Shown here: one piece after another, positions 24,319-36,087 of the stretch
Position numbering within the stretch: position 1 is the stretch's first letter
Layout: each line of letters starts with the position of its first letter
DNA from: Typhlomys cinereus
Taxonomy: Eukaryota; Chordata; Mammalia; Rodentia; Platacanthomyidae
Length of the DNA: 64,000 nt
Reading direction: 5' to 3'
Assembly (NCBI GenBank): GCA_023101885.1
Contig: JALPQD010000405.1
Span: forward strand, 1-64,000
Notes under the pieces: generated by a model
What the model was told of the DNA's origin: nothing
The model's database searches: none
The model's input: only the letters and a program-made list of their open reading frames with translations
Made by a program: the position numbers and the translations under genes

Positions 24319-24978
24319 CTGTTCGTCTTCTAAGAAATGTGTCATCATTATAATGATCAGGTCTTAGTAGTTTAATATCCTTTTTTTCCAGAAAGTTGAA
24401 AGGCTTTTACTTTCTTCTGGGTATTCAGTACTTTTGGCACAAAATGCATTGGGCTTTCTGGATCTAATGATTGCTAACATTCATTTTTTCTAGAAAATGC
24501 CAACTATTATCTTACTGAATATTGACTATCCCCAATTCTCTGTTTAGCAAACTCTGGAACTCCACAACATTAAATTGAGCTTCACAATCTGCCTTCTAGT
24601 GTCTGTCTCCTCAGCTTCCCACATGGTTTTCATCTCTTTACAGTCCTCAAATTTTCATTACTTTTTTTCTCAGACATAGTAAATATGACTCATATTTTTT
24701 GTCAGATAACTCCATCTGTGTCCCAACATGCCTGTAGTTTGTTGCATCGTCTCACTTTCTGTCATGGTGGCTTATTTTCCTGTGCATGTAGCTTGTTTGA
24801 TTTCTTTCACTTGCTAATGTTCTTTAGAGCTAGCATCTATGATATTCTCTGAAGTTTTGTTCTCCAAAAAACGTTTTCATTTTTCTCTGTCACACACCTT
24901 GGGCATCTTAAGGAAGTTACATTTTACTTTGTGTTTTTTTCAGGCTCACATCAGGTACAGTGTGGGCTGTTTCTTAAT
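24319..24978. other. Unique T-rich sequence
   Basis: No exon or classified repeat is recognised. It may be old LINE sequence. Confidence 0.4.
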
Positions 24979-24990
24979 AGATTGTTTCTT

Positions 24991-25279
24991 TTTTTAAATT
25001 TTTTTAATTATTATTATTTATTCAACTGTGCACGTGTGCTTGTGTGTGTGTGTGTGTGTGTGTGTGTGTCTGTGTAGAACCACGGACCAATTCGCGAAAC
25101 ACCATGGACGCCTCCACCTCCTTCTGCCCCGGGATTCACAGGCTCCGCCCTACCAGGACCAGAAGCGAAGGCCGCCCCCGCTTCCGCCTGGCGTCTATAC
25201 GTGGGATCTGGTATCCGAACTCAGGACCTTCCACCTGCAAGGCGGAGGCTTAACCCCTGAGCCACCTCTCCAGCCCAAC
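24991..25279 (-). mobile_element. Young B2-headed SINE with perfect 12-bp target duplication, copy 1
   Basis: Minus-strand order: tRNA-like head 'ggctggagaggtggctcagg' with A box, B box (CCTGAGTTCGGAT), a CpG-rich body (about 25090-25215), a CA run and an A/T-rich tail. It is flanked by the perfect direct repeat AGATTGTTTCTT at 24979-24990 and 25280-25291, so both boundaries are defined. Nearly identical to 55431-55726. Frames through it are not genes. Confidence 0.9.
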
Positions 25280-25299
25280 AGATTGTTTCTTAAAAGTAT

Positions 25300-25556
25300 T
25301 TTTATGTATTTATTTTTGAGAAAGAAGAGCAGAAGGGTAGAGTAGAGGGTAGAGGAAGGGAAGGGAAGGGAGGGGAGGGGAAGAGAGGAGAGGGGAGGGG
25401 AGGAGAGAGGAAGAAATGCCCACGGCATAGGGTGGAAGTTAGAGAACAACTTTCAGATGTCATCTGTCCTTCCACCATGTGAGTGTCCAGGGATACGAAC
25501 TCAGGTTGCCAAGTTTGTGAGCAGGTGCTTACCCACTGAGCTATCTTGCGGGCTCC
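25300..25556 (-). mobile_element. B2/B4-headed SINE, older, with GA-rich tail
   Basis: The right end is the complement of a tRNA-like head ('acccactgagctatcttgcg' on the plus strand) with a B-box-like ACGAACTCAGG. The GA-rich run 25323-25415 precedes an A/T-rich end. The young SINE at 24991-25279 landed just beside it. Confidence 0.7.
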
Positions 25557-28500
25557 TTGTTATAGATCTCTCTGAGAGATGTTCCTCTTACTACGATCTA
25601 TTGCCAAGACCCGGAGTGATGGGGACTCTTGCAATATTGCTCTCTAGCATCAGTTTTTGTTTTGCTAACATCCATGTTGGTGGTATTATCTTGGAGGATT
25701 GTGTATCGGATCCTTGTGAGACATCAGAAGTTTTTGAATCCCTCCTCCTCCCTTTCTCCTTCTATTTTTCCAACTGTGGAAGGCTTCCAAGGGTGTTACT
25801 TTGAAAGGGTAAAGGGCCCTGTGAATTACCCAGACCGAATTGTTCTCACTGCAAAGTAGTGAGGTCTGGGAATCAGACTCCATGTGATTTAAAGAAAATG
25901 AAAACACCGCCCTAGGCACTAATCAAAGAAAAATATGACATGTTTTCCCACTTTCAACATGAAATCGTTTCTTTTACTTTGATCTTCTATAGAATCAAGA
26001 ATCAAAGAATCTAAAGAAAACAGCAGCAACAACAACAAAAATTAATTAACCAAGGAGACAAGTTTGGTAAGAGAGCAGGCTGTGATAAAGCAGTTTTTAG
26101 TAGCTACTGTGTGTACGCGTGGGTGTGTGTATGTATGAGAGAGAGAGAGAGAGGAGAAATTCCTATGCTGTAATAAATCTCAGAATCAAAGTTTGCTGAT
26201 AGTTTATTAACACAAGCCTTGAAAGTTGCTGTCATTAGACTGCATATTCTTGACATCATTAAATGACCCCACTGATTCTTCTAGAGGTCTAGAGCAGGGC
26301 TAGAGGGTGAAGGGACCAGATTATGCAGCTCGCAGATATGAGCTATCCTTGAGCTGAAAGCAAATAAGACACAAAACAGGAAAACTCTCACCTCTACAGT
26401 TGCCTCGATTCAAGGCATGGGTTTACAATCAGTGCCAAAGGTGAAAAATTGAAGACAACTTCAGACACTCACTGTCTGTGAATGGTAGCAAAGGAATCTA
26501 AGAGAAGGAGCCCCACTCACCAGTCCTTTGCCACAGGCTCCTGTAAGAGCTGACTCTGACTCAAAGACCCTTGGTCTTGTTGCTTGTCTGAAATTTGCTA
26601 TTCTTTGTGAAAGAAGCTTTTATAAGCAGGAACCCAAGGCTACCTGCTGCATATTCCCTTGTGTCTATCATAGGCATGTAAAATACATGATAGTGTTTTC
26701 TTTCTTTATGTCTTAATCTATCTTTTGTTTCAAGACCTGTTTGAACTAAGAACCTGTAAGGACTGAAGAAAGAAATACCTTTTCTCTTTATCCACATGGA
26801 TGCAAAGAAGAAAGCAGAAAATAGAGATTATTTGGTGACTTGCCAGCATTTAGTGAGTTGAGTCAATATTATGCAGCAAAGGGTCCAGTTAGTTACTTGG
26901 TAGAAATAGGATCTGAGGTGAATATTCTTTAAACTGAGGATTTTAATCTGCAAAATGGAAAATAAAAAGCAGTACCCACTTGCTTTTGAGGCGGTCCTGA
27001 GCTAATTTGGGTGAAGTGATTTTTACAGAAAGGAAGATGGGAATCTAGAAAAATCCAGGAAAGAGTCGTGGAATGGTGGGATCGGAACAGAGTCTTGAGG
27101 TGTGGCAATTATTTGGAGAGTAGGGAAGACACTTCTCACCAGGCTGCTCTTGCAAAGTCAAGTTACATTTCGACTTCCTTGCTGATGTGGAGAGTGATAA
27201 CAACCAGTATTCACAATCTTGGGCACTGGATTCATTACACAGGCTGAAGTTGCAGCATCAACGATCCACCTAGTTTATCTACAAAAAAGGAAAAAAACTG
27301 AGAGACTAAACCTCAAACTTTTTTTTTTAAATCTGAAGAGCAGGATAGTGTGAACTTCACAAGGAGGGAGGCAGGGTTGAAAATGATGACCGGGGAAAGT
27401 GTTTAAAACCAGGCCCTACCAAAGGACATAATTTTTAAGTCTGGTTAACACTACCATTTTCCCCATCCCCCCCCCCAGCTCCACTCCAGAGCATTGCCAA
27501 CTTGCTTTATTCTGTCTTTCCCATCCACCCTTTGCCCCCAGTGGAAGAACACATCTCTGATTAAAGGTTCCATCCTGGGAAGACTAACTGTGAAGGCCAG
27601 CCCACAATAGACAGAGAGACAATGCATTCCTGTTCAGAGCTGCCACCAACGGTGATGACACAGGCCATCAATGGGCCGGGGTCAAAGATCAGCTGTCCCT
27701 CTGCCACTCTATTCTTCCTTCCGCTCTCAGTGGAGTTCATAGGAACTCAATCTCTGGCCTGAAATCCAATCAAAGCTCAGTCACTTAGACAGAAGCCAAG
27801 GGCATCAAAATGAACAGATGCATAAGGCAAAACAAAAATCTTTACTCGGCCTTCTGAAAAGTAACTTTCTCTCCCTTTGGTGATAGCAGTAGCATGGTGC
27901 AGCTGCCTGACAGGTAGTAGGCCTTCGGGGAATTGGCTTCAGTCGTGGAGGTCCGGGGTAGCAGAGAATTAGATGGAGACTCTTGATAGTTAAAATGTGC
28001 TGCAGTGAGAGCCAGCGATGCTTCTCCAAGTGGCTCATAGGAAGCTCATAATATTAAACTGAACATAAATGTGAAATGTGGCTACGAAGCATCCTTGCTT
28101 GTTTCTGCCTTGTGCGCTCTGCCAAGAGCGTCTTCCCCACTCATGGTGTCAACTCTTCCGATAGTCCTCAGGCCATTTGCATGGCACGTATCCTGGATGC
28201 AGCCAGAATCCATCTTTGATGGTGTGTTTTTTTTCCCTTCATGCCATTGTCTTCTGGGAGTCTGCCTGGGTACTGATGATGCACAAAACAAAGTTTTCCA
28301 CTCAACACATATTCGCCCCAACATATTGCGCCGTGGGGTGTTCACCAATCTGCTGCATGATCTGACTTGCCAGTGCCCACCATGCAGACCTCTAGGGAGT
28401 TTGGACTAAGTGTAATTTCTTTCTGCTGTCGCTAGGAATCCCTTTTGTTGGCTAAACTCATAGGAGCAGCTGTGTAAATCTTGGAAGAGAGAAGTCTGAG

Positions 28501-28654
28501 TGGTCTGCTCTCCAAGAAGGTGGAAAGGACGTTGGGATATGTTCAGGACTCTTGGAAGGGGCCTTGTCTGGGAGAAACCCTGAATAAAAGTAGGGCTGTG
28601 TCTGACTCAGGAACCCCAGCAACCTCATTAGTAGAAATGACTCTGTTAGTGCAA
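25557..28654. other. Unique sequence, no gene seen
   Basis: 3 kb without a splice-bounded frame. A compound GT/GA microsatellite lies at 26103-26152 and a C run at 27469-27477. The stretch 27540-28040 is complex and repeat-free. The opposed frames at 28071-28409 are not convincing. Confidence 0.45.
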
Positions 28655-29075
28655 CGGTTACTCTTAACTATTGCCGTGAGAGAACATCCAAAGTCGAACA
28701 ACTGAAGGGAAAAAGGGAGATTTATTCAACTTACAGTTCCAGAGGTGGGAAACAAACTTTCATGGCAGAGGTGACATGGCTGGTGGCTGAAGCTGGAGGG
28801 AGGCTAACAGCAGACATCCAGTAGGCTAGTGGGTGACAACTAAAAGCTGGAGGATTCCTGGAGAGTCTCTCTTCTTCCCAGTCTTCTGATCTGCGATTCC
28901 TTTTATCTGGTCCACTACTGGGAGGTTCCAATGAGATCTAGGGAGGTTCCAATCGGATCTAGGGCTGGTCTTTGTATTGTAAATGCAGATGTACACATCT
29001 TCAGGTGTGGTCTGAGTTGATTTTAGTTAATGCCAGGTATATGGAGTTGACACCCAGGATTAACTATCGCAGGTA
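28655..29075 (-). mobile_element. Solo LTR, ERVL type (MLT2/MT2-like), copy A
   Basis: The minus strand begins 'gatagttaatcctgggtgtc' followed by AACTCC and contains 'cagaccacacctgaagatgt' and a 'cccagtagtggaccagataa' segment, ending near 'ttcagttgttcgactttgga'. It aligns with 30239-30702 and with 31510-31800. It is an LTR only, with no retroviral gene. A 21-bp tandem duplication sits inside it. Confidence 0.6.
28920..28961. repeat. 21-bp tandem duplication inside the LTR
   Basis: GGGAGGTTCCAATGAGATCT plus A at 28920-28940 is repeated with two changes at 28941-28961. The related LTR at 30239-30702 has a single version, so this is a local duplication. Confidence 0.85.
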
Positions 29076-29104
29076 TATGACCTTTAACCTGTCTTGAAAA
29101 ATAC

Positions 29105-29275
29105 TTTCTCTTTTTCTTTCTTTTGAGGAATGGAGGTAAATCAAGGTTTAGCTATATAGTCTAGGTTGCCCCATAACTTGCTATGCAATTTAGTTTGACC
29201 TCAAGATCACAATCCTCCTGCCTCAGCCTCCTAAGTATGAGGATTACCGTCCTGTACCTCCACACCTAGCAGAGA
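29105..29275 (-). mobile_element. B1 SINE, old
   Basis: Plus-strand 'tttagctatatagtctaggt', 'aatcctcctgcctcagcctc' and CTAAGTATGAGGATTACCG is the complement of B1. Confidence 0.7.
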
Positions 29276-29294
29276 AGACTCTATTAGCAAACCT

Positions 29295-29470
29295 TACCCT
29301 CAATACTTTGACTGTATGACCTCATTTAATCCCCACAATCATAATTCAAAGTTGAAAAATCTCTCGATGTTTGAAAATGAGAAAAGTCAAGGCTTCAGGT
29401 TCAAGCAACGTGGCAGGCAGCTGACATTCAAACAGGCCTTTGTGTCTAAAATACATACTGTCGACCGCAT
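29295..29470 (+). mobile_element. MIR SINE
   Basis: 'gacctcatttaatccccaca' followed by ATC and 'gaaaatgagaaaagtcaagg' is the MIR core and 3' part. Confidence 0.65.
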
Positions 29471-29710
29471 CACCAACAAATTCACATTTTAGAACTCGAA
29501 TTCTGTACTCTTCTCTCTGTTGCAGTCTTAGATGAGTTGTCAACAGCTGAGACTGATGTGTAGATGCCTCTGTATATGCCTGTGAGTCCATCAGTCCCTG
29601 AGGCCATCTGGGTACATGCAGGGCAGACATTGTCTCAAATGGGCACAGACAAAGTCTCTGTAGAACTGCAGCAGAGAATAGCGTCCCTTTTTCAAGTTCT
29701 TAGGATGAAT

Positions 29711-29712
29711 AG

Positions 29713-29762
<50 letters not shown>
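29711..29762. repeat. (TAGA)n microsatellite
   Basis: About 13 perfect TAGA units. Confidence 0.97.
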
Positions 29763-29763
<1 letters not shown>

Positions 29764-30079
29764 ATTTCAACTTTGTTACTAAATATCTATGATTATGTTA
29801 CTTCAGAATGAAGCATCTCCAGTCTAACTCAGTCTGTTTTTTCACTTAAGGAATCTCAAGAAAGAACAGCTTTGATCTTGTCATTCTCTGTGCGCACCTT
29901 CCCACGGCCCTTAGTTGTCCCCAGGGCCTAGTCTTTCCTGGGTATTCAGAGCCAGCTGCACACTCTGCCTGTCCAGGTTGACTTCCTTCCCTGGACTTCA
30001 GCTCTAGCATTTAAACTGGGTTCTGTGGAGCTCTAAGGCAGTCACAAGTTTAGATCAGAGAAGCTCTGCTTTAAGAAAA

Positions 30080-30238
30080 TGTGAAGAAGCCTAACACACT
30101 GCTGGAAGGGATGTAGACTAGTCCGGTCAGTGAGGAAGTTAGCGTAGAGATTTCTAAAAGAAGAAAACAAAAAACTAACATTAAATCCTCCTACGGAGTC
30201 AGTTCTCTCGCTCCTGGATATTTATTCAAAACGTTCTG
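30080..30238 (+). mobile_element. L1 3' end, left part of an interrupted copy
   Basis: 'cacactgctggaagggatgt', 'ccggtcagtgaggaagttag' and 'gctcctggatatttattcaa' are L1 ORF2 3' phrases. They continue after the LTR, at 30703. Confidence 0.65.
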
Positions 30239-30702
30239 TGATAGTTAATCCTGCTTTGACCACACCTGGGATTGACTGATAGATCAGCTGCAGACCACCT
30301 GGAGAGATTGTCTGGATCAATATATTTGCAATACCAAGATCAATCCTAAATCTGGATGGAATTTCCCAGTAGCAGAGCAGATAAAGGGGAGACTCTTGCT
30401 CTGTGCTAACAAACTCATCTTCCTTCCTGTCTTCCCACCCCTGCTCCCCAGTCCCTAGGTCTGGCCTGGACTTCTTTGATCCTCCAATGTGAGTCTGAAG
30501 GACACTGAAGTCCAGAGATTCTCCAAGAATTCTCCAGCCTTTGGCCACAGACTGGACAGCTGGGATATTTAGCTTATGGACTGAGCAGCTATTGGAAGCC
30601 ATTATTGGGATACCTAGCAGTTTCCCATAAACCAATCCAATAAATTCCCGTTTTATGTGTTCACTGTCTTGGTTCTGTAGCTTAGAGAACCCTGACTAAT
30701 AT
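30239..30702 (+). mobile_element. Solo LTR, ERVL type (MLT2/MT2-like), copy B
   Basis: Starts 'tgatagttaatcctgctttg' and ends with 'gcttagagaaccctgactaa', the ERVL LTR terminal phrase (consensus 'ctggagaaccctgactaata'). An AATAAA-type signal occurs near 30641. It sits inside an L1 3' end, so it is younger than that L1. The frame of 137 codons on the other strand is a by-product. No retroviral coding sequence is present. Confidence 0.65.
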
Positions 30703-31140
30703 AGACTCTAAATCAATGTATCACAGAGATACTTGCATCTCCACAGTAGCTAAATTATGGAACCAAACTAGGTACCCAGAAACAGAGGAATGGATAGGGG
30801 AAGCCTAGTATATTTATACAATGGAATTCTTTACAGTAATGAGGAATAAAGTTGTGGCATTTGTAGGAAAATGGTTACAACTGGAAATAATCATAATGAG
30901 TTAATTAAGCCAGTCTCTCAGAAACAGAAATATCATATGCTTTCTCCCACTCATGAACCCTTAATTTTATATAGATTTATAAAATCATTCATGTGGCATA
31001 AATTTAGAGGGAAAATTCTCTAGGGGGACAAAAGGGACTGATAGGAGGAGGGAGGTACAATAGGGGCTCACCATACATGTACGTGGATAAAAGCTGGACA
31101 AAAGTTCATTAGAACAAAAAAAGTATTTGGGGTCCACCCA
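30703..31140 (+). mobile_element. L1 3' end, right part of the interrupted copy
   Basis: 'gagatacttgcatctccaca', 'acagaggaatggataggggaag', 'tatatttatacaatggaatt' and 'ctctcagaaacagaaatatc' are L1 ORF2 end sequences. A G-rich 3' UTR-like part follows (30995-31075). Confidence 0.7.
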
Positions 31141-31509
31141 AGATCTCGAATCTGTGATTTCCTAAAATTTAAATAGTAATTGTCTAATTTAGCAGCATCC
31201 GAATTCATTAGCACACTCTTCTACACCTCTGCTTAAGCTTAGCCTCTTTCACACTGTCTTTTCAGACCTCAAGGTCTACCTGAAATGACCCTGCTTCCAG
31301 AAGCTAGAGCTGAGAAGGCAGAGTTGACACGTCTCCATTTTATCTGCATGTTTCCTGGGATCTGATATTTGCCTTTACTGGGCCAGGCACTGAGAAACAC
31401 ATCTCAATAGGAACCAAATTAATATTGACAATTAGGCACCGTGTTGGGCAGTGGGTTTGCGGTCTAGTTAGGGAACAGTGTGACTAGTCTTCAGAAGCCA
31501 AGTGTTACA

Positions 31510-31800
31510 GGGATGTACTGGTTATGCTTGCGTTGCTGTGAGAGAACACCCAAAGTCAAACAACTTAAGGGAGAAAAGGAGATTTAGTCAGCTTACAGTG
31601 CCAAGGGGAGAAACCGTTCTTTCATGGCAGAAAAGGCATGGCTGGCTACTGGCAGAAGCTGGAGGAGCCCATCAGGGGGGCTGAGAGCTGTTAAGTCTGC
31701 CAATGCAAAAGCAGACCTCTTCTGAAGGTAGGATGGGACTAATCCACCTCACGGCCCACCCCCGTGACTGCCTTCCTCCATATTTCAAGCCATGGCAAGA
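31510..31800 (-). mobile_element. Solo LTR fragment, ERVL type, copy C
   Basis: 'gttgctgtgagagaacaccc' and AAAGTCAAACAACTTAAGGG align to copy A (28655 onward). The LTR's 5' part is missing or replaced by the CT/CA tract. Confidence 0.6.
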
Positions 31801-31819
31801 GATGACAGACAAAAACACA

Positions 31820-31827
31820 TCTCTCTC

Positions 31828-31871
<44 letters not shown>

Positions 31872-31918
31872 TCTTTCTCTCTCTCTCACTTTCACACACA
31901 CACACACACACACACACA
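31820..31918. repeat. Compound (CT)n-(CA)n microsatellite
   Basis: CT/GTCT units at 31820-31887 change to CA units at 31892-31918. Confidence 0.97.
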
Positions 31919-32589
31919 AAGTATCCTTACCCACTCAGGAGAGTACTGCTTGGTTTCCTTGCTTTCTGTTTCTTGTCATTGGTTTGTCTGAATTTATAAA
32001 TGTTCTTTGAGGTATTTGTTTGCTCGTTTAAGACATGGATAAGTCCTGGATATGGACTGAATTTACTTGTAATTTCAGTTTCACCTCTTTTCAAGTTTCT
32101 AAATTCTTTAAGCACAAGAATGGCAGCTTCTACCTTATACCTTCACTAGCTTTTCCTATCTATGCAGGCTCTGTGGGAGGTCTGAAATAGGGGTGATTCT
32201 CCACTCTGAATTCCACTGAGCTACATCTCTTCTGACTCTCATGATTTTGTACCTCTCTACAATGTATGGTGAGTGCGTATATTTCATTTTTCCCCTCTAC
32301 ACTACCAACTTTCAGAGGTAAACTCTGTGCATATACAGTACCTATGATTCACCTGCTGAATGAACCAATGAATGAATAAGTAAGTGTGGGAAGGCATACT
32401 TAATCTTAGAAATAGAAAAGCACACTTTAAGAGAAAAAGGGAAGTGTATCTTGTGTCTTGGGACACATTTATTCTCATTGACAAATCCAATTTCAGAATC
32501 TAATAGACACAACCAAAAGATGTATGAGAACTTATGGGAATATTTATTCAGATAATAACTAAAGAAAAACTTCTAAGAAAGACATCCAG
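31919..32589. other. Unique sequence, no gene seen
   Basis: No exon or classified repeat is recognised. Confidence 0.45.
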
Positions 32590-32830
32590 ATAATAATAAT
32601 AATAATAATGCTACTTAATGTTTATTGATTTCTTGCTTGTGTCAGTCAGTTTGCTGAAAGTTTATACATGTGATTCCATTTAATCCTCTCAAAAATCCTA
32701 TAAGACAGATGCTATTTTTGTCTTTCTTAAAATGCAGCGTCATAAGATGACAAGGTCTCAAGACAGGAAGTGGTGGAGCTGCGATTCCAATCCAGTTGTT
32801 GCAATGCCAGAGCCTCAGCTCGTGACCTCA
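32590..32830 (+). mobile_element. MIR SINE preceded by (AAT)n
   Basis: An (AAT)n run at 32590-32609 leads into 'gtgattccatttaatcctct', 'atcctataagacagatgcta' and 'gacaggaagtggtggagctg', the MIR order almost from end to end. Confidence 0.75.
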
Positions 32831-33339
32831 CTCAATCACAAAGCCTCTCATTTATAAATTTCCCAGCCAGAAGCAGCAAGAGGCCCAGTCCTGCTTGCAA
32901 GATTGTCCTCTGTGACAAAGAATATAAAAAAAAACGCTTGTTGTATAATGTGCACTGTCTCCTGTGTATCCATCCATGTGTATCTAATTAAAGAAAGATG
33001 AGAAGATATTTTGAGACATCAGAGTACATTTGGCAACACACTGGTGAGGGGGAAATTCTAAAAAACTCCTTTAGACTTTTGTTCCCATATCTACTGGTGG
33101 TCAATAAATGTTAATTTAATTGAACATATTCAGTTTGGCTTATGTAGCCAATAGTTGTTTCTGGATAGTAGCCCTTGGATGCTATTTGTTCTTGATGGTG
33201 ACTTGAAGCACAAGGCCAGAATCATCATCACAAAAGAGATGGGAGTTAACGGGAATACAGAGGGAAGGGGGTAAATTTGAATGGTCAGCTACCGAGGTGA
33301 TCTTGCGGTCCCTTCAGAGCTTATAGTGGAGAGCTCATT
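32831..33339. other. Unique sequence, no gene seen
   Basis: No exon or classified repeat is recognised. Confidence 0.45.
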
Positions 33340-33500
33340 GCATTTGTCTTTTTTTCCCTAGAAATTTATTTGTGTTTCTTCAGTGACTATTTTCTAAGCG
33401 TCAGGCACTGCTGGGTTCTATCCTGAGGACACAATGCTGAGCAAGAAATCCAGCTCTCTCTCCTCTCTGGGCTCATGGTCCACAGAAGGAAAAATATTAG
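33340..33500 (+). mobile_element. Ancient repeat fragment (MIR/L2 era)
   Basis: 'agcgtcaggcactgctgggt' then TCTATCCTGAGGACACAATG and 'ctctgggctcatggtccaca' follow a mammal-wide repeat that reads 'gccaggcactgttctaggca ... ggagcttaca'. The exact family is unresolved. Confidence 0.4.
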
Positions 33501-34456
33501 GCAGGGAATATAGGTGCCTGGTAACACATGGGGTAGGAGTCTACTCAGACCAGGTTATCAAGGATGTCTTAATAAGAATCTAGACTCTCAAGAGTAAAAC
33601 TTTGCGAAGGGCCAAAATTTTATGAAATGGAAATGATAAATATTTCACAAAACACACAGAAAGTGGTTGAAGTGATTTTATTACATCTCAAAGATGGAAG
33701 ATGATCTAAAAATGTACGTATGATTAAATGGATGGATATCCAAACCGAGTAAGCTGAGAGGAAGGATCAAAATTATTCATGATGCTTGTTTAAGGATGGT
33801 AAGACTATCTTTATATAAAAAACACTGTGATAGCTGTAAGGACCTCTGAAAAATGTTTTTGCAGAAAGGAAAGAAACTGAATTTTAAATGCATGGAGAAG
33901 TGTGACCACATAGCCAACAAGCAGCACAGGGTTAGTGGGTGAAAAGTGAGTGTGAGGACACGGGTAGGGCAGACAGTGTAGCTAAAGCAACCTAAGCGAG
34001 TGCATCACTGGAAACAGTAAAGATGTGGCAGGCAGGCAGACGTGGGCATCAGCTAAACTAACGTAGCCAGATTCTTGCTAAAATTAGACCACACAAAGAT
34101 GAGCCCAAGAGTGGGAAAAGACAGTCCGAGCTGGAAAAGCATGGACAAGCCTGGGTACATACAGCTTGTTGGAGGAGAGAACCTTCATCATCGCCCATTC
34201 ACAGCTGCGCAGCCACTGGGGGGAGGGCCTGTTGTGACGTCACTCCTTTCCTGGTCCACACTACTTCCGTTTCCTGAAACTAGCAAAGTGTCAATGACAG
34301 AAGAGGGTCACTGTGCTGTGTCACGCATGCTTGTAACTTCCACAACACCAGCTGAGACTTAATCGCAATATACTTGTATTGGAGAGGAGGGGGCGGCCTT
34401 AGGAAGTATTAGGCAATCCCTAGGATGGATTGGGGTCCTGATAGAAGGTCCAGTTT
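33501..34456. other. Unique sequence, no gene seen
   Basis: A plus-strand frame of 95 codons (34075-34362) has no family resemblance and no clear splice sites. Confidence 0.45.
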
Positions 34457-34545
34457 GCAGGGCTGGAGATGCAGTTCAGTGACAGTGGGCTTGCCTAACT
34501 GCACCAGACCCTAGGTTTGATTCCCAGCACCTCTGTAAAGGGGGT
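34457..34545 (+). mobile_element. ID-type SINE
   Basis: 'gggctggagatgcagttcag' and 'taggtttgattcccagcacc' are the A- and B-box regions of an ID element. Confidence 0.75.
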
Positions 34546-34639
34546 CAAGTTTGGAAACCTTCTTGCTTATTCTTTCTCTCCCTCCCAATTTCTACCATGA
34601 ATTCCCACAGATATACTGGACTTTCCATCCTCCAAAACA

Positions 34640-34930
34640 GAGTCAAAAAATTTCTGTCCCAATAAATTCCAGTTCATTATAAATTACCCCAGTGCGTGAT
34701 GTTCTACCGCCGCAGCACAGGACACACTTAGACAAGGGCCTCGTCGTGTTTCTAAATCTCACCAGAGTGACGCCATATTGTCTGTTAAATTTTCCAAAGC
34801 CCTTTGTGTCATATTTTCTGCTGGTTTATATCTTTCCATCAAACCACACGGCAGCCGGATCTGTCTGACAGGGTGCCTGCCGCCGCACCAACTTTTCTAC
34901 CCTCGGATACAATTTCAGAGTAACCTTCCA
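34640..34930. promoter_or_regulatory. Candidate conserved non-coding element
   Basis: Repeat-free and complex, keeping CpGs (taccgccgcagc, cctcgtcgtg, gtgacgcc, cacggcagccgg, tgccgccgcacc) in an AT-rich background. No frame with splice sites spans it. The regulatory reading is inferred only from composition and expected neighbourhood. Confidence 0.25.
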
Positions 34931-36063
34931 TCAGAAAGAGCAGTGGAAATCTATTAGAACGTCATTTATCTAATGCAGAAACATAGTTGCTTCACTACTG
35001 AATTTTCCAGTTCACAAATGCTGAGAGTTTCAATACTATTACAGTCAGACGGTTCAATGCAATTTAAAGCCCATTTTGAAAATCGTGTCATGGATTTATC
35101 TCTAACACACATAGTTGGCTTTCTGTGTGTTGAGGTGCCATCTAGTGGGCTATGTTGTATACATAAAACAGAATCAGTAGTTTATGAGTTATGATCTGGA
35201 ATCCTTCCTATCTATAATTTGTGACTCAAGGAATAAATCTTAGCCAGTGAAATCTCCAAATTTGAAACTCTCATTATTTATTCAGCATAAGTTCAATTTG
35301 AAAGGGTCAAAAATTTGGAATCCCCTTTAAATAGTATCATGGGAGGTTTATAAGAATATCAGAAAAATACCTACATTCAGTGAGTTAGTTTTGAGTTTAT
35401 TATGGGTGGTATTGTGAGGAGAAGTTGAGGAAAAAGAAAAGCAGACAATATCTTCAGTGATTAAGATTTGGAGTAAATATAAAAAAAAGATTTGGAGTAA
35501 ATAATAAAACAAGATTTGAAGATTCAAAAATAGATGATTTTAAAAAGTTGCTCTGCCTCAAGTCCCCATAGGACTATGAATTTTGAATGTACCATTCAGT
35601 TAAGACAACTGTTCAAAAACTGTTTACTAACTCTTCCATGAGTTGAGTAGTAACCTTGAGAGCAAACTACACTAATGAGTGAAATTAATGTGTCCCTTTG
35701 TTCTGGAGAAGCAGAGAAGTACCGTGTCAGATCATTCTGGACTTGACCACCAATTTTCCTTTCATGATCATTACATCACTAAACTTCAGTGGTATTTTCT
35801 TTGGCATAATATTAACATAATTGATTATTCTGTCACTAAAAGCCAAAGAGAACTCTGTAGTAGTGACTCTCTACAGTTTTGAAAGAATTGTCACGTACCT
35901 GAAAAGGAATTTGATAAAACAACTGGGGCATTGAGAGAAAATGAGAGCTAACTCCTGCATATCTTTGAGAGAAGTCATTGCATTCACCTGTGGCTGCATT
36001 AGAATTGGTCATGTCCCAGGAGTTCTTTACCTACATCCCACAAAGCTCCAGACATGATAAAGT
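34931..36063. other. Unique sequence with a 25-bp tandem duplication
   Basis: 'agatttggagtaaata' at 35464-35479 recurs at 35489-35503 (period 25), with a third partial 'agatttg' at 35512. The 73-codon plus-strand frame at 34973-35194 is not recognisable and no exon was accepted. Confidence 0.5.
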
Positions 36064-36087
36064 AAAAAAAAAAAAAAAAAAAAAAAA
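36064..36087. repeat. Poly(A) run
   Basis: About 24 uninterrupted A. No retroposon body is recognised immediately upstream. Confidence 0.95.

Noticed and set aside
30222..30635. 137-codon minus-strand frame.
   Set aside because: It lies almost entirely within the ERVL-type LTR, and its sequence is the LTR's reverse strand.
34973..35194. 73-codon plus-strand frame with fairly ordinary amino-acid composition.
   Set aside because: No recognisable domain, no verified splice sites and no support on either side. It is left as unique sequence.
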